Source: Chloroflexota bacterium
Lineage (GTDB): Bacteria; Chloroflexota; Dehalococcoidia; JACPQK01
Reading direction: 5' to 3'
Assembly (NCBI GenBank): GCA_016190505.1
Contig: JACPQM010000002.1
Coordinates: 26,141 to 90,140, forward strand
Length of the DNA stretch: 64,000 bases
Numbering within the stretch: position 1 is the stretch's first letter; each line of letters starts with the position of its first letter. This document shows positions 25,871-34,791 of the stretch, piece after piece. A program made the translations under genes and the position numbers. Below the pieces are notes generated by a model. It had not been told where the DNA came from and searched no databases. It was given only the letters and a program-made list of their open reading frames with translations.

Positions 25871-26638
25871 TCACTCCCCCGAAAAATGGGGCGGGCGCTT
25901 CTCTCGCCAGGAGCGCAGCCCTTCCTCACGGTCATCGGTGGAAAACAGCAGGAAGTACAGGTCGGCCTCCAGGCGCAGGCCCTGTTCCAGCGTGTGGTCC
26001 AGTCCCTTCAGCGCAGCCTCCTTGACATAACGAAGAGCTATGGGCGCTTTCTCGGCCAGGCTGTTTGCCCAGGCAATGGCCATTTCGGACAGGGCCCCGG
26101 ATGGCACCACCTGGTGCACCAGGCCGATGCGGGCTGCTTCCTCTGCATCTACTATGCGTCCGGTCAGTAGCATCTCCAGTGCCCGGCTGCGCCCCACCAG
26201 CCTGGGCAAGCGCTGGCTGCCACCGTCCCAGGGGAGTGTGCTGCGGAGCGCGTGTGTCAAACCGAAGCGGGCCGATGAGTCGGCTAACCGCAGGTCGCAG
26301 GCTAGAGCCAGCTCCAGACCCTGGTCCAGGCAGTCCCCCTGGATGGCTGCGATCACCGGCACGGGGAGGGCTGCCAGGGCACAGGCAGCAGCGGTCTGCG
26401 TGAAATAGAGCTCACGGTCCTCACCCAGAGGCGCGTCCTCTGTCCCAGTACAGAAGTTGTCCCCTTCAGCGCGCAGGACCGCTACCCGCACCGTGCTGTC
26501 CTGGGCGGTTTGCGCACACGCGGCGCGAAGCTCGGCGGCCATAGCCGGGTCCAGGCGGTTGCACCGTTGTGGACGGCTCAGGGTCAGCCATGCGGCGCCG
26601 CCTTCGTGCCGGCAGTGAATAGCTGTACCGTTAGACAT
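25871..26638 (-). CDS. enoyl-CoA hydratase/isomerase family protein (second)
   Basis: A crotonase-fold protein of 255 residues. It has GDNFCTGTEDAP and AAIQGDCLDQGLELALACDL. The usual Gly-rich oxyanion loop GGGxE is altered to CLDQGLE, so catalysis may differ. It is paralogous to the gene at 24604. ATG 26638 is chosen because the frame further upstream runs into the thyX promoter. It is divergent from thyX and ends three bases before the PHP gene start. Confidence 0.8.
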   Translation of the reverse strand: MSNGTAIHCRHEGGAAWLTLSRPQRCNRLDPAMAAELRAACAQTAQDSTVRVAVLRAEGDNFCTGTEDAPLGEDRELYFTQTAAACALAALPVPVIAAIQGDCLDQGLELALACDLRLADSSARFGLTHALRSTLPWDGGSQRLPRLVGRSRALEMLLTGRIVDAEEAARIGLVHQVVPSGALSEMAIAWANSLAEKAPIALRYVKEAALKGLDHTLEQGLRLEADLYFLLFSTDDREEGLRSWREKRPPHFSGE

Positions 26639-26698
26639 TCTAGCTGGGGCGAAGCCCAGGCCATAATAGGTTAGGCTCAATGTGGTGTCAAGGGCGGC

Positions 26699-26727
26699 TT
26701 GTAACGCCGAGGGGCCCATGCTATAAT
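26699..26727 (+). promoter_or_regulatory. promoter for thyX
   Basis: TTGTAA (26699-26704) and a perfect TATAAT (26722-26727) are separated by 17 bases. Transcription would begin near 26734, giving a leader of about 23 nt that contains AAGGCGG before ATG 26757. Confidence 0.7.
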
Positions 26728-26756
26728 CGCGGTTTGGCGAGAAGGCGGAATACTGG

Positions 26757-27425
26757 ATGGAAGTCCGGCTAATAGCATATACACCCCAACCTGAACTTAC
26801 CATTGCCGCAGCCGCCAGGCTTTCTACCACCAACTCCAAGGCCACCGAGCTCCTGGACAGAATGACCCCAGAACGGGCCAACGCCTTGATTGACCGGCTA
26901 CTTACCTCCGGCCATCTTTCCCCCTTTGAGCATGCCAGCTTCACTTTTGGCATTGACGGCATCTCCCGGGCCACCAGCCATCAGCTCGTGCGTCACCGCC
27001 TCGCCAGCTACACACAGCAGAGCCAGCGCTACGTGTCCGTCAAGCAACTGAGCTACGTGACCCCGCGGAGCATCGAGGAGCGGCCGGAGTTGCTGGACAG
27101 ATACCGGCAGGCGATGGCCGCTAACCATGGCCTTTACCGCGAGATGCTCCAGGCAGGTATACCAGCGGAGGATGCCCGTTACCTTCTTCCCAACGCGGTG
27201 GAGACGCGCCTGGTGATGACCATGAACGCCCGGGAGCTGATGCATGCCGCTTCTGTTCGGCTATGCCTGAGGGCGCAGTGGGAGATAGTCCATCTGTTTG
27301 AGCAGATCAAGATCGAGGTTGACAAAGTGGCGCCGCGCATTGGGGCGGAGCTCAAGCCCAAATGCTTCATGCAGGGGTACTGTGACGAGGCGGAGACCTG
27401 CGGCCTCCTGCCTACCCTCAACTAA
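26757..27425 (+). CDS. thyX: FAD-dependent thymidylate synthase
   Basis: A ThyX of 222 residues, making dTMP from dUMP with methylene-tetrahydrofolate and reduced flavin. The ThyX signature reads RHRLASYTQQSQRY (family RHRxxSxxxxSxR). LSPFEHASFTF and RYLLPNAVETRLVMTMN are family regions. It stands just before folD and fhs, the enzymes that supply and interconvert its folate co-substrate. A terminator-like hairpin follows. Confidence 0.95.
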   Translation: MEVRLIAYTPQPELTIAAAARLSTTNSKATELLDRMTPERANALIDRLLTSGHLSPFEHASFTFGIDGISRATSHQLVRHRLASYTQQSQRYVSVKQLSYVTPRSIEERPELLDRYRQAMAANHGLYREMLQAGIPAEDARYLLPNAVETRLVMTMNARELMHAASVRLCLRAQWEIVHLFEQIKIEVDKVAPRIGAELKPKCFMQGYCDEAETCGLLPTLN

Positions 27426-27456
27426 TGACCGGAAGGAGGAGCACGGTCAGGACACG

Positions 27457-27488
27457 GGGATCCCGAACACTCGGGACCCTCTTTTTTT
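27457..27488 (+). terminator. Rho-independent terminator between thyX and folD
   Basis: A stem forms from GGG-A-TCCCGA (27457-27466) and TCGGGA-CCC (27471-27479), with loop ACAC and one bulged A, followed by a run of seven T at 27482-27488. The folD ribosome site starts immediately after, so this could also act as an attenuator in front of folD. Confidence 0.75.
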
Positions 27489-27500
27489 GGAGTGGAGGTA

Positions 27501-28388
27501 ATGACAGCACAGATTATTGATGGCAACCAGATCGCTGCGTCCATCAGGGCGGAGACTGCCGAAGAGGTGCGCAAGCTCAAGGCCAGGGGAGTGAACCCCG
27601 GCCTGGCGGTGGTCCTGGTGGGCGACAACCCGGCTTCACAGGTCTATGTGCGGAACAAGGGGAAGGCTTGTGAGGAGATCGGCATCTTCAGCGAGACCAT
27701 ACACTTGCCCGCGACGGCCTCCGAGGCGGAGGTCCTGGAGTTGGTGGGGCGGCTGAACAACGATCCCAAGTTCCACGGAATCCTGGTGCAGTTGCCCTTG
27801 CCCAAGCAGATAGACGAGACCAAGGTGCTGTTCGCGATGTCACCTGACAAGGACGTGGACGGCTTTCACCCGGTGAACGTGGGCAAGCTGCTTATCGGCG
27901 AGCCAGTATTCATGCCCTGTACCCCCGCCGGTGTCCAGCAGATGCTGGTCCGCAGCGGGAACAGCCCCGAGGGGAAACACGTGGTGGTGTGCGGACGAAG
28001 CAACATCGTGGGCAAGCCCGTGGCTGCCATCCTGATGCAAAAGAGGCCCGGAGCCAACGCCACGGTCACTATCTGCCATACCGGCACGCGTAACATGACC
28101 GAGATAACTCGCCAGGCGGACATCCTTATCGCCGCGGCGGGCAGCCCGGCCTTCATCAAGGCGGACATGGTGAAGGCCGGTGTGGTAGTGATAGACGTGG
28201 GCGTCAACCGGGTGGACGACCCCACCAGGAAGAGCGGCTTCCGCCTGGCGGGGGACGTGGACTTCGACGCCGTCAAAGAGAAGGCAGCGGCTATCTCTCC
28301 CGTTCCAGGCGGGGTAGGCCCCATGACCATTACCATGCTCATGGCCAACACGGTGAAAGCTGCCAAAATGCACTCGGGTCTGGCATAG
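27501..28388 (+). CDS. folD: bifunctional methylene-THF dehydrogenase/methenyl-THF cyclohydrolase
   Basis: A FolD of 295 residues, interconverting methylene-, methenyl- and 10-formyl-tetrahydrofolate. Signs are [19 protein letters not shown] with the catalytic Lys, [34 protein letters not shown] (the NADP loop) and [18 protein letters not shown] 27501 has GGAGTGGAGG upstream; the in-frame ATG at 27492 is less well placed. With fhs it forms the methyl-branch core of the Wood-Ljungdahl pathway or serves ordinary folate metabolism. Confidence 0.95.
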   Translation: MTAQIIDGNQIAASIRAETAEEVRKLKARGVNPGLAVVLVGDNPASQVYVRNKGKACEEIGIFSETIHLPATASEAEVLELVGRLNNDPKFHGILVQLPLPKQIDETKVLFAMSPDKDVDGFHPVNVGKLLIGEPVFMPCTPAGVQQMLVRSGNSPEGKHVVVCGRSNIVGKPVAAILMQKRPGANATVTICHTGTRNMTEITRQADILIAAAGSPAFIKADMVKAGVVVIDVGVNRVDDPTRKSGFRLAGDVDFDAVKEKAAAISPVPGGVGPMTITMLMANTVKAAKMHSGLA

Positions 28389-28457
28389 CAGGTAGCGGGC
28401 CGACAAGAGACGGCCACCTGCGCCCAGGAGCGAACCTAAGTATTGAAAGGAGATCCT

Positions 28458-30221
28458 ATGCCCTACGATGCCACCAACATGAAGGACTGGGAGATCGGGC
28501 AGGCTGCTGAGGTCAATATGCCGGCCCCAGAGGAATGGAGGACACGGCTTGGCCTCCAGAAGGATGAGCTTATCCCCTACGGCAAAATATGCCGTCTGGA
28601 CTTCATGAGAATCCTGGAACGGTTGAAGGACAGGCCCGACGGCAAGTACGTCGAGGTTACCGCCATCACCCCCACGCCCCTGGGTGAGGGGAAGACCACC
28701 ACCACCATGGGCCTGATGGAAGGCCTGGGCAAGCGTGGCAAGAACGTAGGTGGCGCCATCCGCCAACCTTCGGGTGGCCCCACCATGAACATCAAGGGGA
28801 CGGCTGCGGGCGGTGGCAACGCGCTACTCATCCCCATGACCGAGTTCTCCATGGGGCTGACGGGTGACATCAACAACATCATGAATGCCCACAATCTGGC
28901 CATGGTGGCGCTGACCGCCCGGATGCAGCATGAGCGCAACTACACCGACGAGCAGCTTCAGCGGCTCACCAGGATGCGTCGCCTGGATGTAGATCCCACC
29001 AGGGTGGAGATGGGTTGGATAATAGACTTCTGCGCCCAGAGCATGCGCAATATCGTGATCGGACTCGGCGGGCGCATGGATGGCTACACCATGCAGTCCA
29101 AGTTCGGCATTGCGGTCAGCTCCGAGGTCATGGCCATGCTGTCCATCGTCCGGGACCTGGCCGACCTGCGCGCGCGGATGGACCACATCACGGTCGCCTT
29201 CGACAAGCGAGGCAAGCCGGTAACCACGGGGGACCTGGAAGTGGGTGGCGCTATGACCGCCTTCATGGTGGAGAGCATCAACCCCACCCTCATGTGCACC
29301 GCGGAGTACCAGCCCTGTATGGTGCATGCCGGCCCGTTCGCCAACATCGCCGTGGGGCAGTCCTCCATCATCGGGGACCGGGTTGGCCTCAAGCTGTTTG
29401 ACTACCACGTCACGGAGAGCGGCTTCGGTGCTGACATCGGCTTCGAGAAGTTCTGGAACGTCAAGTCTCGCCTGAGCGGGCTTAAGCCCAACGTGTCGGT
29501 GGTAGTGGCCACCATCCGTGCCCTGAAGATGCACGGTGGCGGGCCCCGCGTGGTGGCGGGGCTTCCTCTGCCCGACGAATACACCAAACCCAACCCTGGG
29601 CTGGTGGAGAAGGGACTGGGCAACCTCCTGCACCACATCAATACCGTCAAGGCCTCCGGCATCAGACCCGTGGTGTGCATCAACTCCTTCCACACCGACA
29701 CGAAAGAGGAGGTCGCCATAGTCCGGAAGGCGGCCGAAGCGGCCGGCGCACGCTGCGCCCTTAGCGAGCACTGGCTTAAGGGCGGCGACGGAGCCCTGGA
29801 GCTGGCCGATGCTGTGATGGATGCCAGCAAAGAGAACGCCGACTTCCAGTTCCTCTATCCCATGGACACGAAGCTGCGGGACCGGGTCAAGAAGATAGCC
29901 CAGGTGGTCTATGGGGCGGATGATGTTTCCTGGACCTCGGAGGCCGACGAGAAAGCCAAGGCGCTAGAGGCTGACCCCAAGTACAACGACTACGCCACGA
30001 TGATGGTGAAGACCCATTTGAGCCTCACCCACGACCCCGCCCGCAAGGGTGTACCCAAGGGGTGGACACTTCCCGTCCGGGATGTGCTTATCTACTCGGG
30101 CGCCAAGTTCCTGTGCCCCATGACCGGCGCTATCAGCCTCATGCCAGGGACCAGCTCTGACCCGGCTTTCCGTCGCATTGACGTGGACGTGAAGACGGGC
30201 AAAGTGCAGGGCCTGTTCTAG
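28458..30221 (+). CDS. fhs: formate-tetrahydrofolate ligase
   Basis: A formyl-THF synthetase of 587 residues that makes 10-formyl-THF from formate and ATP. The P-loop is [13 protein letters not shown]; other family parts are [34 protein letters not shown] and [17 protein letters not shown] 28458 has AAGGAG upstream. Somewhat longer N-terminal sequence than the shortest homologues. It lies 69 bases after folD. A formate-producing or formate-using oxidoreductase at the left window edge may be linked metabolically (inference). Confidence 0.95.
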   Translation: MPYDATNMKDWEIGQAAEVNMPAPEEWRTRLGLQKDELIPYGKICRLDFMRILERLKDRPDGKYVEVTAITPTPLGEGKTTTTMGLMEGLGKRGKNVGGAIRQPSGGPTMNIKGTAAGGGNALLIPMTEFSMGLTGDINNIMNAHNLAMVALTARMQHERNYTDEQLQRLTRMRRLDVDPTRVEMGWIIDFCAQSMRNIVIGLGGRMDGYTMQSKFGIAVSSEVMAMLSIVRDLADLRARMDHITVAFDKRGKPVTTGDLEVGGAMTAFMVESINPTLMCTAEYQPCMVHAGPFANIAVGQSSIIGDRVGLKLFDYHVTESGFGADIGFEKFWNVKSRLSGLKPNVSVVVATIRALKMHGGGPRVVAGLPLPDEYTKPNPGLVEKGLGNLLHHINTVKASGIRPVVCINSFHTDTKEEVAIVRKAAEAAGARCALSEHWLKGGDGALELADAVMDASKENADFQFLYPMDTKLRDRVKKIAQVVYGADDVSWTSEADEKAKALEADPKYNDYATMMVKTHLSLTHDPARKGVPKGWTLPVRDVLIYSGAKFLCPMTGAISLMPGTSSDPAFRRIDVDVKTGKVQGLF

Positions 30222-30272
30222 GCTATCTCGCAGCCCCTTCCAGTTATAATCGGGGACACAGGAGGCTGGACT

Positions 30273-31763
30273 ATGGCCCTTTCCCATGAACAGTTCGCTC
30301 AGTTCGAGGGCATCTTCTACCCCCGGTCTGTCGCCGTGGTCGGCGCTACCGCCGACCGGCGAAAGATAGGCTACGGCTACATGTACTCTATTTACTCGGC
30401 CAACTACCAGGGCAAGCTCTATCCGGTGAACCCCCGGGCCGAGCCTGTACTGGGCCTCCCTGGCTATGCCAGCCTCAAGGACATACCGGGGCCGGTGGAC
30501 CATGTTATCGTGTGTATCCCTGCCAGCAACGTTATCGCTCTTCTCAAGGAGTGCGGGACCAAAGGGGTGAAGTCGGTCCAGTTCTTCACCGCTGGCTTTC
30601 GGGAGCTCGGCACCGAGGAGGGGTGGCGGTTGGAGGGCGAGGTGGTGAAGGAGGCCCGGAGCAACGGGTTACGCCTCATCGGACCGAACTGCATCGGCGT
30701 TTACTCTCCCGAGATCCGGTTACCCTACGGCGTTACAGGGTTTGTGGGCGAAGTTGGCCCGGTGGCCGTCATCTCTCAGAGCGGCGGCCATGCCGACAGC
30801 ATACTGGAGCTGGGGCTGCGTATGGGCGTCCGCTTCAACAAGATCGTGAGCTACGGCAATGGAAGTGACCTGGACAGCACCGACTATCTAGAGTACCTGG
30901 CCCAGGACCCTCGGACCCAGTACGTCGGGGCTTACATGGAAGGGGTCAACGACAGCCGTCGCTTTATGCAGGTAGCTCGAGGCCTCACCCGGGAAAAGCC
31001 ATTCGTCGTGTGGAAGGGGGGGCTTACCGAAGCGGGTGCCCGGCAGACCAACTCCCACACCGGCTCGCTGGCATCCCCGGCAGGGGTCTGGGCTGGCGCG
31101 CTTAGGCAGGTGGGGGCGCTTCAGGTAATGAGCATGGAGGACCTGGACGATACCCTGCTCGCCTTCCAGCAAGTGGGGCGGTTCACAGGCACCAGGCTGG
31201 CTGTGGTCACTGGGATGACGGGTGGCGGTGGTGGACAGAGTGTGTCGTCGGCGGATGCGTGCTCTCGGGCTGGCTTCTCGTTGCCTGCCCTGGCGCCCTC
31301 GACGTACGCCAAACTGACCGAGGTCGTGCCCCCGGTGGGCAGCATTCTGCGGAACCCGCTTGACATAAGTGGAGTGGGCTGGAACCTGGACAACATCCTG
31401 GGCTGCCTGGAGGCGATCGCCTCCGACCCGGCGGTGGACATGCTCATGGTGCATCACCGCATCTACCGGTCCCATTCCTTCATGTCCCACGAGGCTTTTC
31501 GCAGCATGAACTCGTCCCTGGCCAGCTTCCGCCAGCGGATAGGCAAGCCACTGGTGCTCGTATCCAATGCGGGCGTCCTGGACACGGATGTACAGCGTCT
31601 GGCCGTTGAGGAAGAACTGGTCGCCGATGGCTTACCGGTGTTCCCGACCTTCGAGCGCGCGGCCAATGCCGTGGGCCGGGTGAGCCACTACTGGCGCGAT
31701 ATCCACGGTCGCTCCATCGAGATGGGCCAAACACCCTCCTCCCCCCTTGTGGGGGAGGGCTGA
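30273..31763 (+). CDS. ADP-forming acyl-CoA synthetase alpha-subunit-like protein
   Basis: A CoA-binding/CoA-ligase protein of 496 residues, like the alpha part of ADP-forming acetyl-CoA synthetase. A Rossmann-type CoA domain begins FYPRSVAVVGATADRRKIG. The middle domain has AVISQSGGHAD and SHTGSLASPAG with the candidate phospho-His. No ATP-grasp beta domain is present, so a partner is needed, or its role is purely CoA transfer. A TATAAT lies at 30245 and GGAGG precedes the ATG. The last 12 residues (QTPSSPLVGEG) are encoded by a dispersed hairpin repeat, so the original stop was probably overwritten. Confidence 0.8.
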   Translation: MALSHEQFAQFEGIFYPRSVAVVGATADRRKIGYGYMYSIYSANYQGKLYPVNPRAEPVLGLPGYASLKDIPGPVDHVIVCIPASNVIALLKECGTKGVKSVQFFTAGFRELGTEEGWRLEGEVVKEARSNGLRLIGPNCIGVYSPEIRLPYGVTGFVGEVGPVAVISQSGGHADSILELGLRMGVRFNKIVSYGNGSDLDSTDYLEYLAQDPRTQYVGAYMEGVNDSRRFMQVARGLTREKPFVVWKGGLTEAGARQTNSHTGSLASPAGVWAGALRQVGALQVMSMEDLDDTLLAFQQVGRFTGTRLAVVTGMTGGGGGQSVSSADACSRAGFSLPALAPSTYAKLTEVVPPVGSILRNPLDISGVGWNLDNILGCLEAIASDPAVDMLMVHHRIYRSHSFMSHEAFRSMNSSLASFRQRIGKPLVLVSNAGVLDTDVQRLAVEEELVADGLPVFPTFERAANAVGRVSHYWRDIHGRSIEMGQTPSSPLVGEG

Positions 31764-31822
31764 GGTGGGGGGTGGCGCTGCGCCTCACCCCCATCCTGAC
31801 CTTCCCCCGTCCCGGGGGAAGG
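31735..31822. repeat. two palindromic hairpin repeats after the acyl-CoA synthetase gene
   Basis: The first hairpin (31735-31760) has arms CCCTCCTCCCCCC and GGGGGAGGG and overlaps the gene's 3' end. The second (31800-31822) has arms CCTTCCCCCG and CGGGGGAAGG with a 3-base loop. Both belong to the family found near 3005, 23662 and 58853. Confidence 0.65.
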
Positions 31823-31893
31823 GACTTGATCCCGATCCCAGGTGACTCCGACACCACTACGTGTAACGGGGAATGAGGTGCTACCAAAGCACA

Positions 31894-32910
31894 ATGAACA
31901 CCTCTGATTTTGACTACCTCCTACCGCCTGAGCTCATCGCCCAAATGCCAACCGAGCCCCGCGACCATTCGCGCCTGCTGGTGCTGCGCCGCTCCGACGG
32001 TTCGCTAGCGCACCGGCGCTTTTACGAGCTGCCCGACTTCCTGGAGCCGGGCGATCTGCTGGTGGTCAACGATAGCCGGGTGATACCGGCCCGCCTTATC
32101 GGGCGCCGTCCCACTGGCGGGCGAGTCGAGCTACTACTGGTGCGCCGAGAGCAGGACTTGGTCTGGGAGTGCCTGGCGTGGCCCGGCCGACGCCTGCGCC
32201 CTGGAACGCAGTTTGTGTTCGATGGCTCGGGACTGCACGCCGAGGTGGTAGAGCACGCGCTCAGCGGCGCCGTCAAGGTGGCATTCTCCGAAGATCCTCC
32301 GCTGGACCGGCTCGGCCAGGTGGCTCTGCCCCCTTACATCCACCAGCCCCTGGCCGATCCGGAACGCTATCAGACCATTTACGCTCGGAGCGACGGCAGT
32401 CTGGCCGCCCCCACGGCGGGGCTGCACTTCACTCCGGAGTCGCTGGATGCCCTCCAACGTCGCGGCGTAGGCGTGTCCACCGTCACACTCCACATCGGGC
32501 CAGCCACGTTCCTACCGGTGCGGACGGAGGACCCAACCCGGCACGTTGTGCCTCCCGAGTGTTGCGAGCTTTGCGAAGCTACTTGCGCCGCCATTCGCCA
32601 GGCCAGGGCCGCAGGCAAGCACGTGGTGGCGGTAGGCACTACGGTGGTGAGAACGCTGGAAAACGCCGCACTTAGTTCGGCGAACGGGCACCTGTGCTCA
32701 TTCTCCGGCTGGAACAACCTGATGGTCTTGCCCGGCCATGAATTCAGGGTGGTGGATGCCCTTATCACCAACTTCCACCTGCCCTGGAGCACCAACCTGA
32801 TGTTGGTGGCCGCCTTCGCCGGGTGGGAGCCAGTCCGGGCTGCCTACGCCGAAGCCATCGCCCAGCGCTACCGCTTCTACTCCCTGGGCGACGCGATGCT
32901 GGTTCTGTAG
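31894..32910 (+). CDS. queA: S-adenosylmethionine:tRNA ribosyltransferase-isomerase
   Basis: A QueA of 338 residues, which transfers the ribosyl part of SAM to preQ1 in tRNA, making epoxyqueuosine. Signs are FDYLLPPELIAQMP, DHSRLLVL, VVNDSRVIPARLIG, APTAGLHFTPESL, GPATFLPVR and ITNFHLPWSTNLMLVAAF. ATG 31894 begins the conserved part; the frame extends seven codons upstream. The ribosome site is weak. Tgt or other queuosine genes are not in the window. Confidence 0.93.
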   Translation: MNTSDFDYLLPPELIAQMPTEPRDHSRLLVLRRSDGSLAHRRFYELPDFLEPGDLLVVNDSRVIPARLIGRRPTGGRVELLLVRREQDLVWECLAWPGRRLRPGTQFVFDGSGLHAEVVEHALSGAVKVAFSEDPPLDRLGQVALPPYIHQPLADPERYQTIYARSDGSLAAPTAGLHFTPESLDALQRRGVGVSTVTLHIGPATFLPVRTEDPTRHVVPPECCELCEATCAAIRQARAAGKHVVAVGTTVVRTLENAALSSANGHLCSFSGWNNLMVLPGHEFRVVDALITNFHLPWSTNLMLVAAFAGWEPVRAAYAEAIAQRYRFYSLGDAMLVL

Positions 32911-32981
32911 ATGGGCTGTTCTGGTCAAGACAGCCGTCATGGAGTACGATATACGTAGACCTACGGATACGGAGGAATCCG

Positions 32982-33236
32982 GTGGCATTGACGAAAAGGG
33001 TAGAGGTCCTGTTTGACCCCAGGGAGTACCGGCTTATCGCGGCGATCGCTCAGGCGCGGGGGGAGACCGTGGGCGCCTTGGTCAGAAAGGCGGTGGAGCT
33101 GCTCTACCTGAAGCCGACCCGCGAGGAGCGTAAGGCGGCAGTGGAGGCCCTTCTTAGCGAGCAGAGTGATGTAACGTGGGAAGAAGCCAAACACGTGCTG
33201 GAAACGCAAGTGGGGCGACGGTTTGAAGCTTCTTGA
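32982..33236 (+). CDS. antitoxin of a PIN-type toxin-antitoxin pair
   Basis: 84 residues from GTG 32982, which has GGAGGAATCC upstream. The N-terminus TKRVEVLFDPREYRLIAAIA looks like a ribbon-helix-helix DNA-binding arm. A helical C-terminus ending AKHVLETQVGRRFEAS would wrap the toxin. It overlaps the toxin start by 14 bases, the usual coupling of such pairs. Autoregulation of the operon is expected from the family. Confidence 0.75.
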   Translation: MALTKRVEVLFDPREYRLIAAIAQARGETVGALVRKAVELLYLKPTREERKAAVEALLSEQSDVTWEEAKHVLETQVGRRFEAS

Positions 33237-33645
33237 TACCAGCATCATTATCTATGCTCAGGGCAGGCCCCATAGGTACTACGAACCCTGTCGTGCTCTC
33301 GTTGCGCGGTTGGTCAACGGCTCCGACGAATACGGGGTAGATACCGAGCTTCTCCAAGAGGTCCTCCATGTCTATGGCCTTCGTGGTGAGCGCGCCCGGG
33401 CGTTTAGGACCTTTGACAGGCTCATTACGCTGTTCCCAAGGCCCTTCCCCATAACCGCCGAAGAAATGTCCCTGGCGCGGCAGTTGTTTGAGCAGTACCC
33501 GGTGTTGTCTTCCCGGGATGCCATCCATATTGCCGTGGTCTTCACGCAGCGTTTGGAGGGCATCGTCACCACTGATGCGGCCTTTGGCGCAGTCCAGGGG
33601 GTTACCGTTTACGACCCGCTGACTTTGACCTCAGAGGCACCGTAG
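33223..33645 (+). CDS. PIN-domain toxin (VapC-like ribonuclease)
   Basis: A 140-residue PIN domain starting at TTG 33223 within the antitoxin end. The acidic residues of the active site are visible: LLDTSIIIYA (Asp), DTELLQEVLHVY (Glu) and SSRDAIHIAVV plus TTDAAF (Asp). It should be a Mg2+-dependent RNase that cleaves a specific RNA when freed from the antitoxin. The gene is intact. Confidence 0.82.
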   Translation: MKLLDTSIIIYAQGRPHRYYEPCRALVARLVNGSDEYGVDTELLQEVLHVYGLRGERARAFRTFDRLITLFPRPFPITAEEMSLARQLFEQYPVLSSRDAIHIAVVFTQRLEGIVTTDAAFGAVQGVTVYDPLTLTSEAP

Positions 33646-33709
33646 GAACTCTGGCCGGCGATTGGTAGTATCATGAGTATGGTTATTGATGCTATCACAG
33701 AGGTGCACC

Positions 33710-34003
33710 ATGGCAAGGACGAGAACTACTGAGAAACTATCCGTAACGTTGCCCCAGGCACTAGCCAGCGAGCTTAGGCGGCTAGTGCCTTCCGGCGAGA
33801 TAAGCGCCTTTGTAGCAGAGGCAGTAACAGAAAGCCTCGCCCGTCGGCGCTTCCAAGAGGCCCTGGACAAAGGAATAGGCGCATGGACCGATGAGAACCA
33901 CCCCGACCTGATGACGCCGGAGGATTCAACGGCGTACGTCCGGGCACTCCGGCACCCAAGCCGGTGGCGCGGCGCAGACCGCGATACCGAAAATGACAAG
34001 TAG
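33710..34003 (+). CDS. antitoxin (ribbon-helix-helix type)
   Basis: 97 residues from ATG 33710, with GAGGTG upstream. The N-terminus TTEKLSVTLPQALASELRRL is a ribbon-helix-helix strand and helix, followed by SGEISAFVAEAVTESLARRR. The acidic tail with NHPDLMTPEDSTAYVRALR would bind a PIN toxin. It overlaps the start of the frameshifted toxin by 11 bases. Confidence 0.75.
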   Translation: MARTRTTEKLSVTLPQALASELRRLVPSGEISAFVAEAVTESLARRRFQEALDKGIGAWTDENHPDLMTPEDSTAYVRALRHPSRWRGADRDTENDK

Positions 34004-34401
34004 CCGAGTGCTATCTTGTGTGATTGATACGGACGTCGTGATTGACGCGCTCCGCCGCTGCCCCCACTCTGGTCCGCTCTTGGAGTCCTGGGCCGCACGC
34101 GGGCTTCCCGCCGTGAGCGCAGTTACCTACCCTGGAGGTGTACCAGGGACTGAGGCCAGGTGAAGAGGCTTCCACCGAGGTTTTCTTGGAGGGACTGGCC
34201 ACCGTTCCTGTGGATGCTCACGTAGGGCGTCGGGCTGGTTTACTCCTTAGCGATGCCAAAGCAAGTGGACTCACCGTTGGCATCGCCGACGCCATCATAG
34301 CGGCCACCGCCCTGATGCTGGACGTGCCCCTGCTGACCAACAACGTGCGCCATTACCTTAGTATTCCAGGGCTGGATGTGGTGAAAGGGGCACCAGCGTG
34401 A
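33993..34401 (+). pseudogene. PIN-domain toxin with a one-base frameshift
   Basis: ATG 33993 opens VLSCVIDTDVVIDALRR, a PIN N-terminus with its Asp. The frame is lost near 34128, where an extra C seems to separate SAVTY from LEVYQGLRPGEEA. The second frame continues VGIADAIIAATALMLDVPLLTNN to 34401. Removing one base restores a toxin of about 135 residues. Either the toxin is dead while its antitoxin survives, or the consensus has an error. Confidence 0.7.
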
Positions 34402-34403
34402 GC

Positions 34404-34601
34404 GCCGGAGGCTTGGGCCGTCGCTCAATGCTACCGTTTCTACTTGGGCCACGGGATGCCCATTCTGTAGGTTGGGGCTTCTAACCCGACCCGCGTGGGT
34501 GGGGGGCAAACCGTAGGGGCGAACGGCCGTTCGCCCCTACGTCTGTCATACCCGAGGTATCAACTAAACCTGCCCTAGGAGAGCCAATGGCTGTTCCTCA
34601 G
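34404..34601. repeat. intergenic region with a 30-base perfect palindrome
   Basis: At 34512-34541 is a perfect 30-base palindrome, each arm reading CGTAGGGGCGAACGG or its complement. A degenerate copy lies at 61370-61391. This resembles REP/MITE-like palindromes found in many genomes of this type. No gene is seen in the stretch. Confidence 0.75.
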
Positions 34602-34722
34602 CCGTGAGCCTTGCCGACGCCTACAAGCGGCCTATATGCAGGCAACCGGCCTCACCGAAATCTACAGCTACGATAAGGACTTCGACCGCGTGGAAGGGAT
34701 GGCGCGGGTGGAGCCGGAGTAA
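34602..34722 (+). pseudogene. C-terminal remnant of another PIN-type toxin
   Basis: A short open stretch reads AAYMQATGLTEIYSYDKDFD and ends RVEPE at the stop 34720-34722. This is the typical end of a VapC-like protein. No start or N-terminal Asp motif remains. It is the third PIN gene in 1.5 kb and suggests a decaying toxin island next to the retron. Confidence 0.5.
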
Positions 34723-34791
34723 CCTTTCTGATTGGATAGGCGAGGGCACCCGAACGCTCCTACTCCCTGAACGCTGACGCCGTGCTCGGGT

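Noticed and set aside
27840..29771. Long minus-strand ORFs across folD and fhs
   Set aside because: Shadows of clear plus-strand enzymes; no family similarity.
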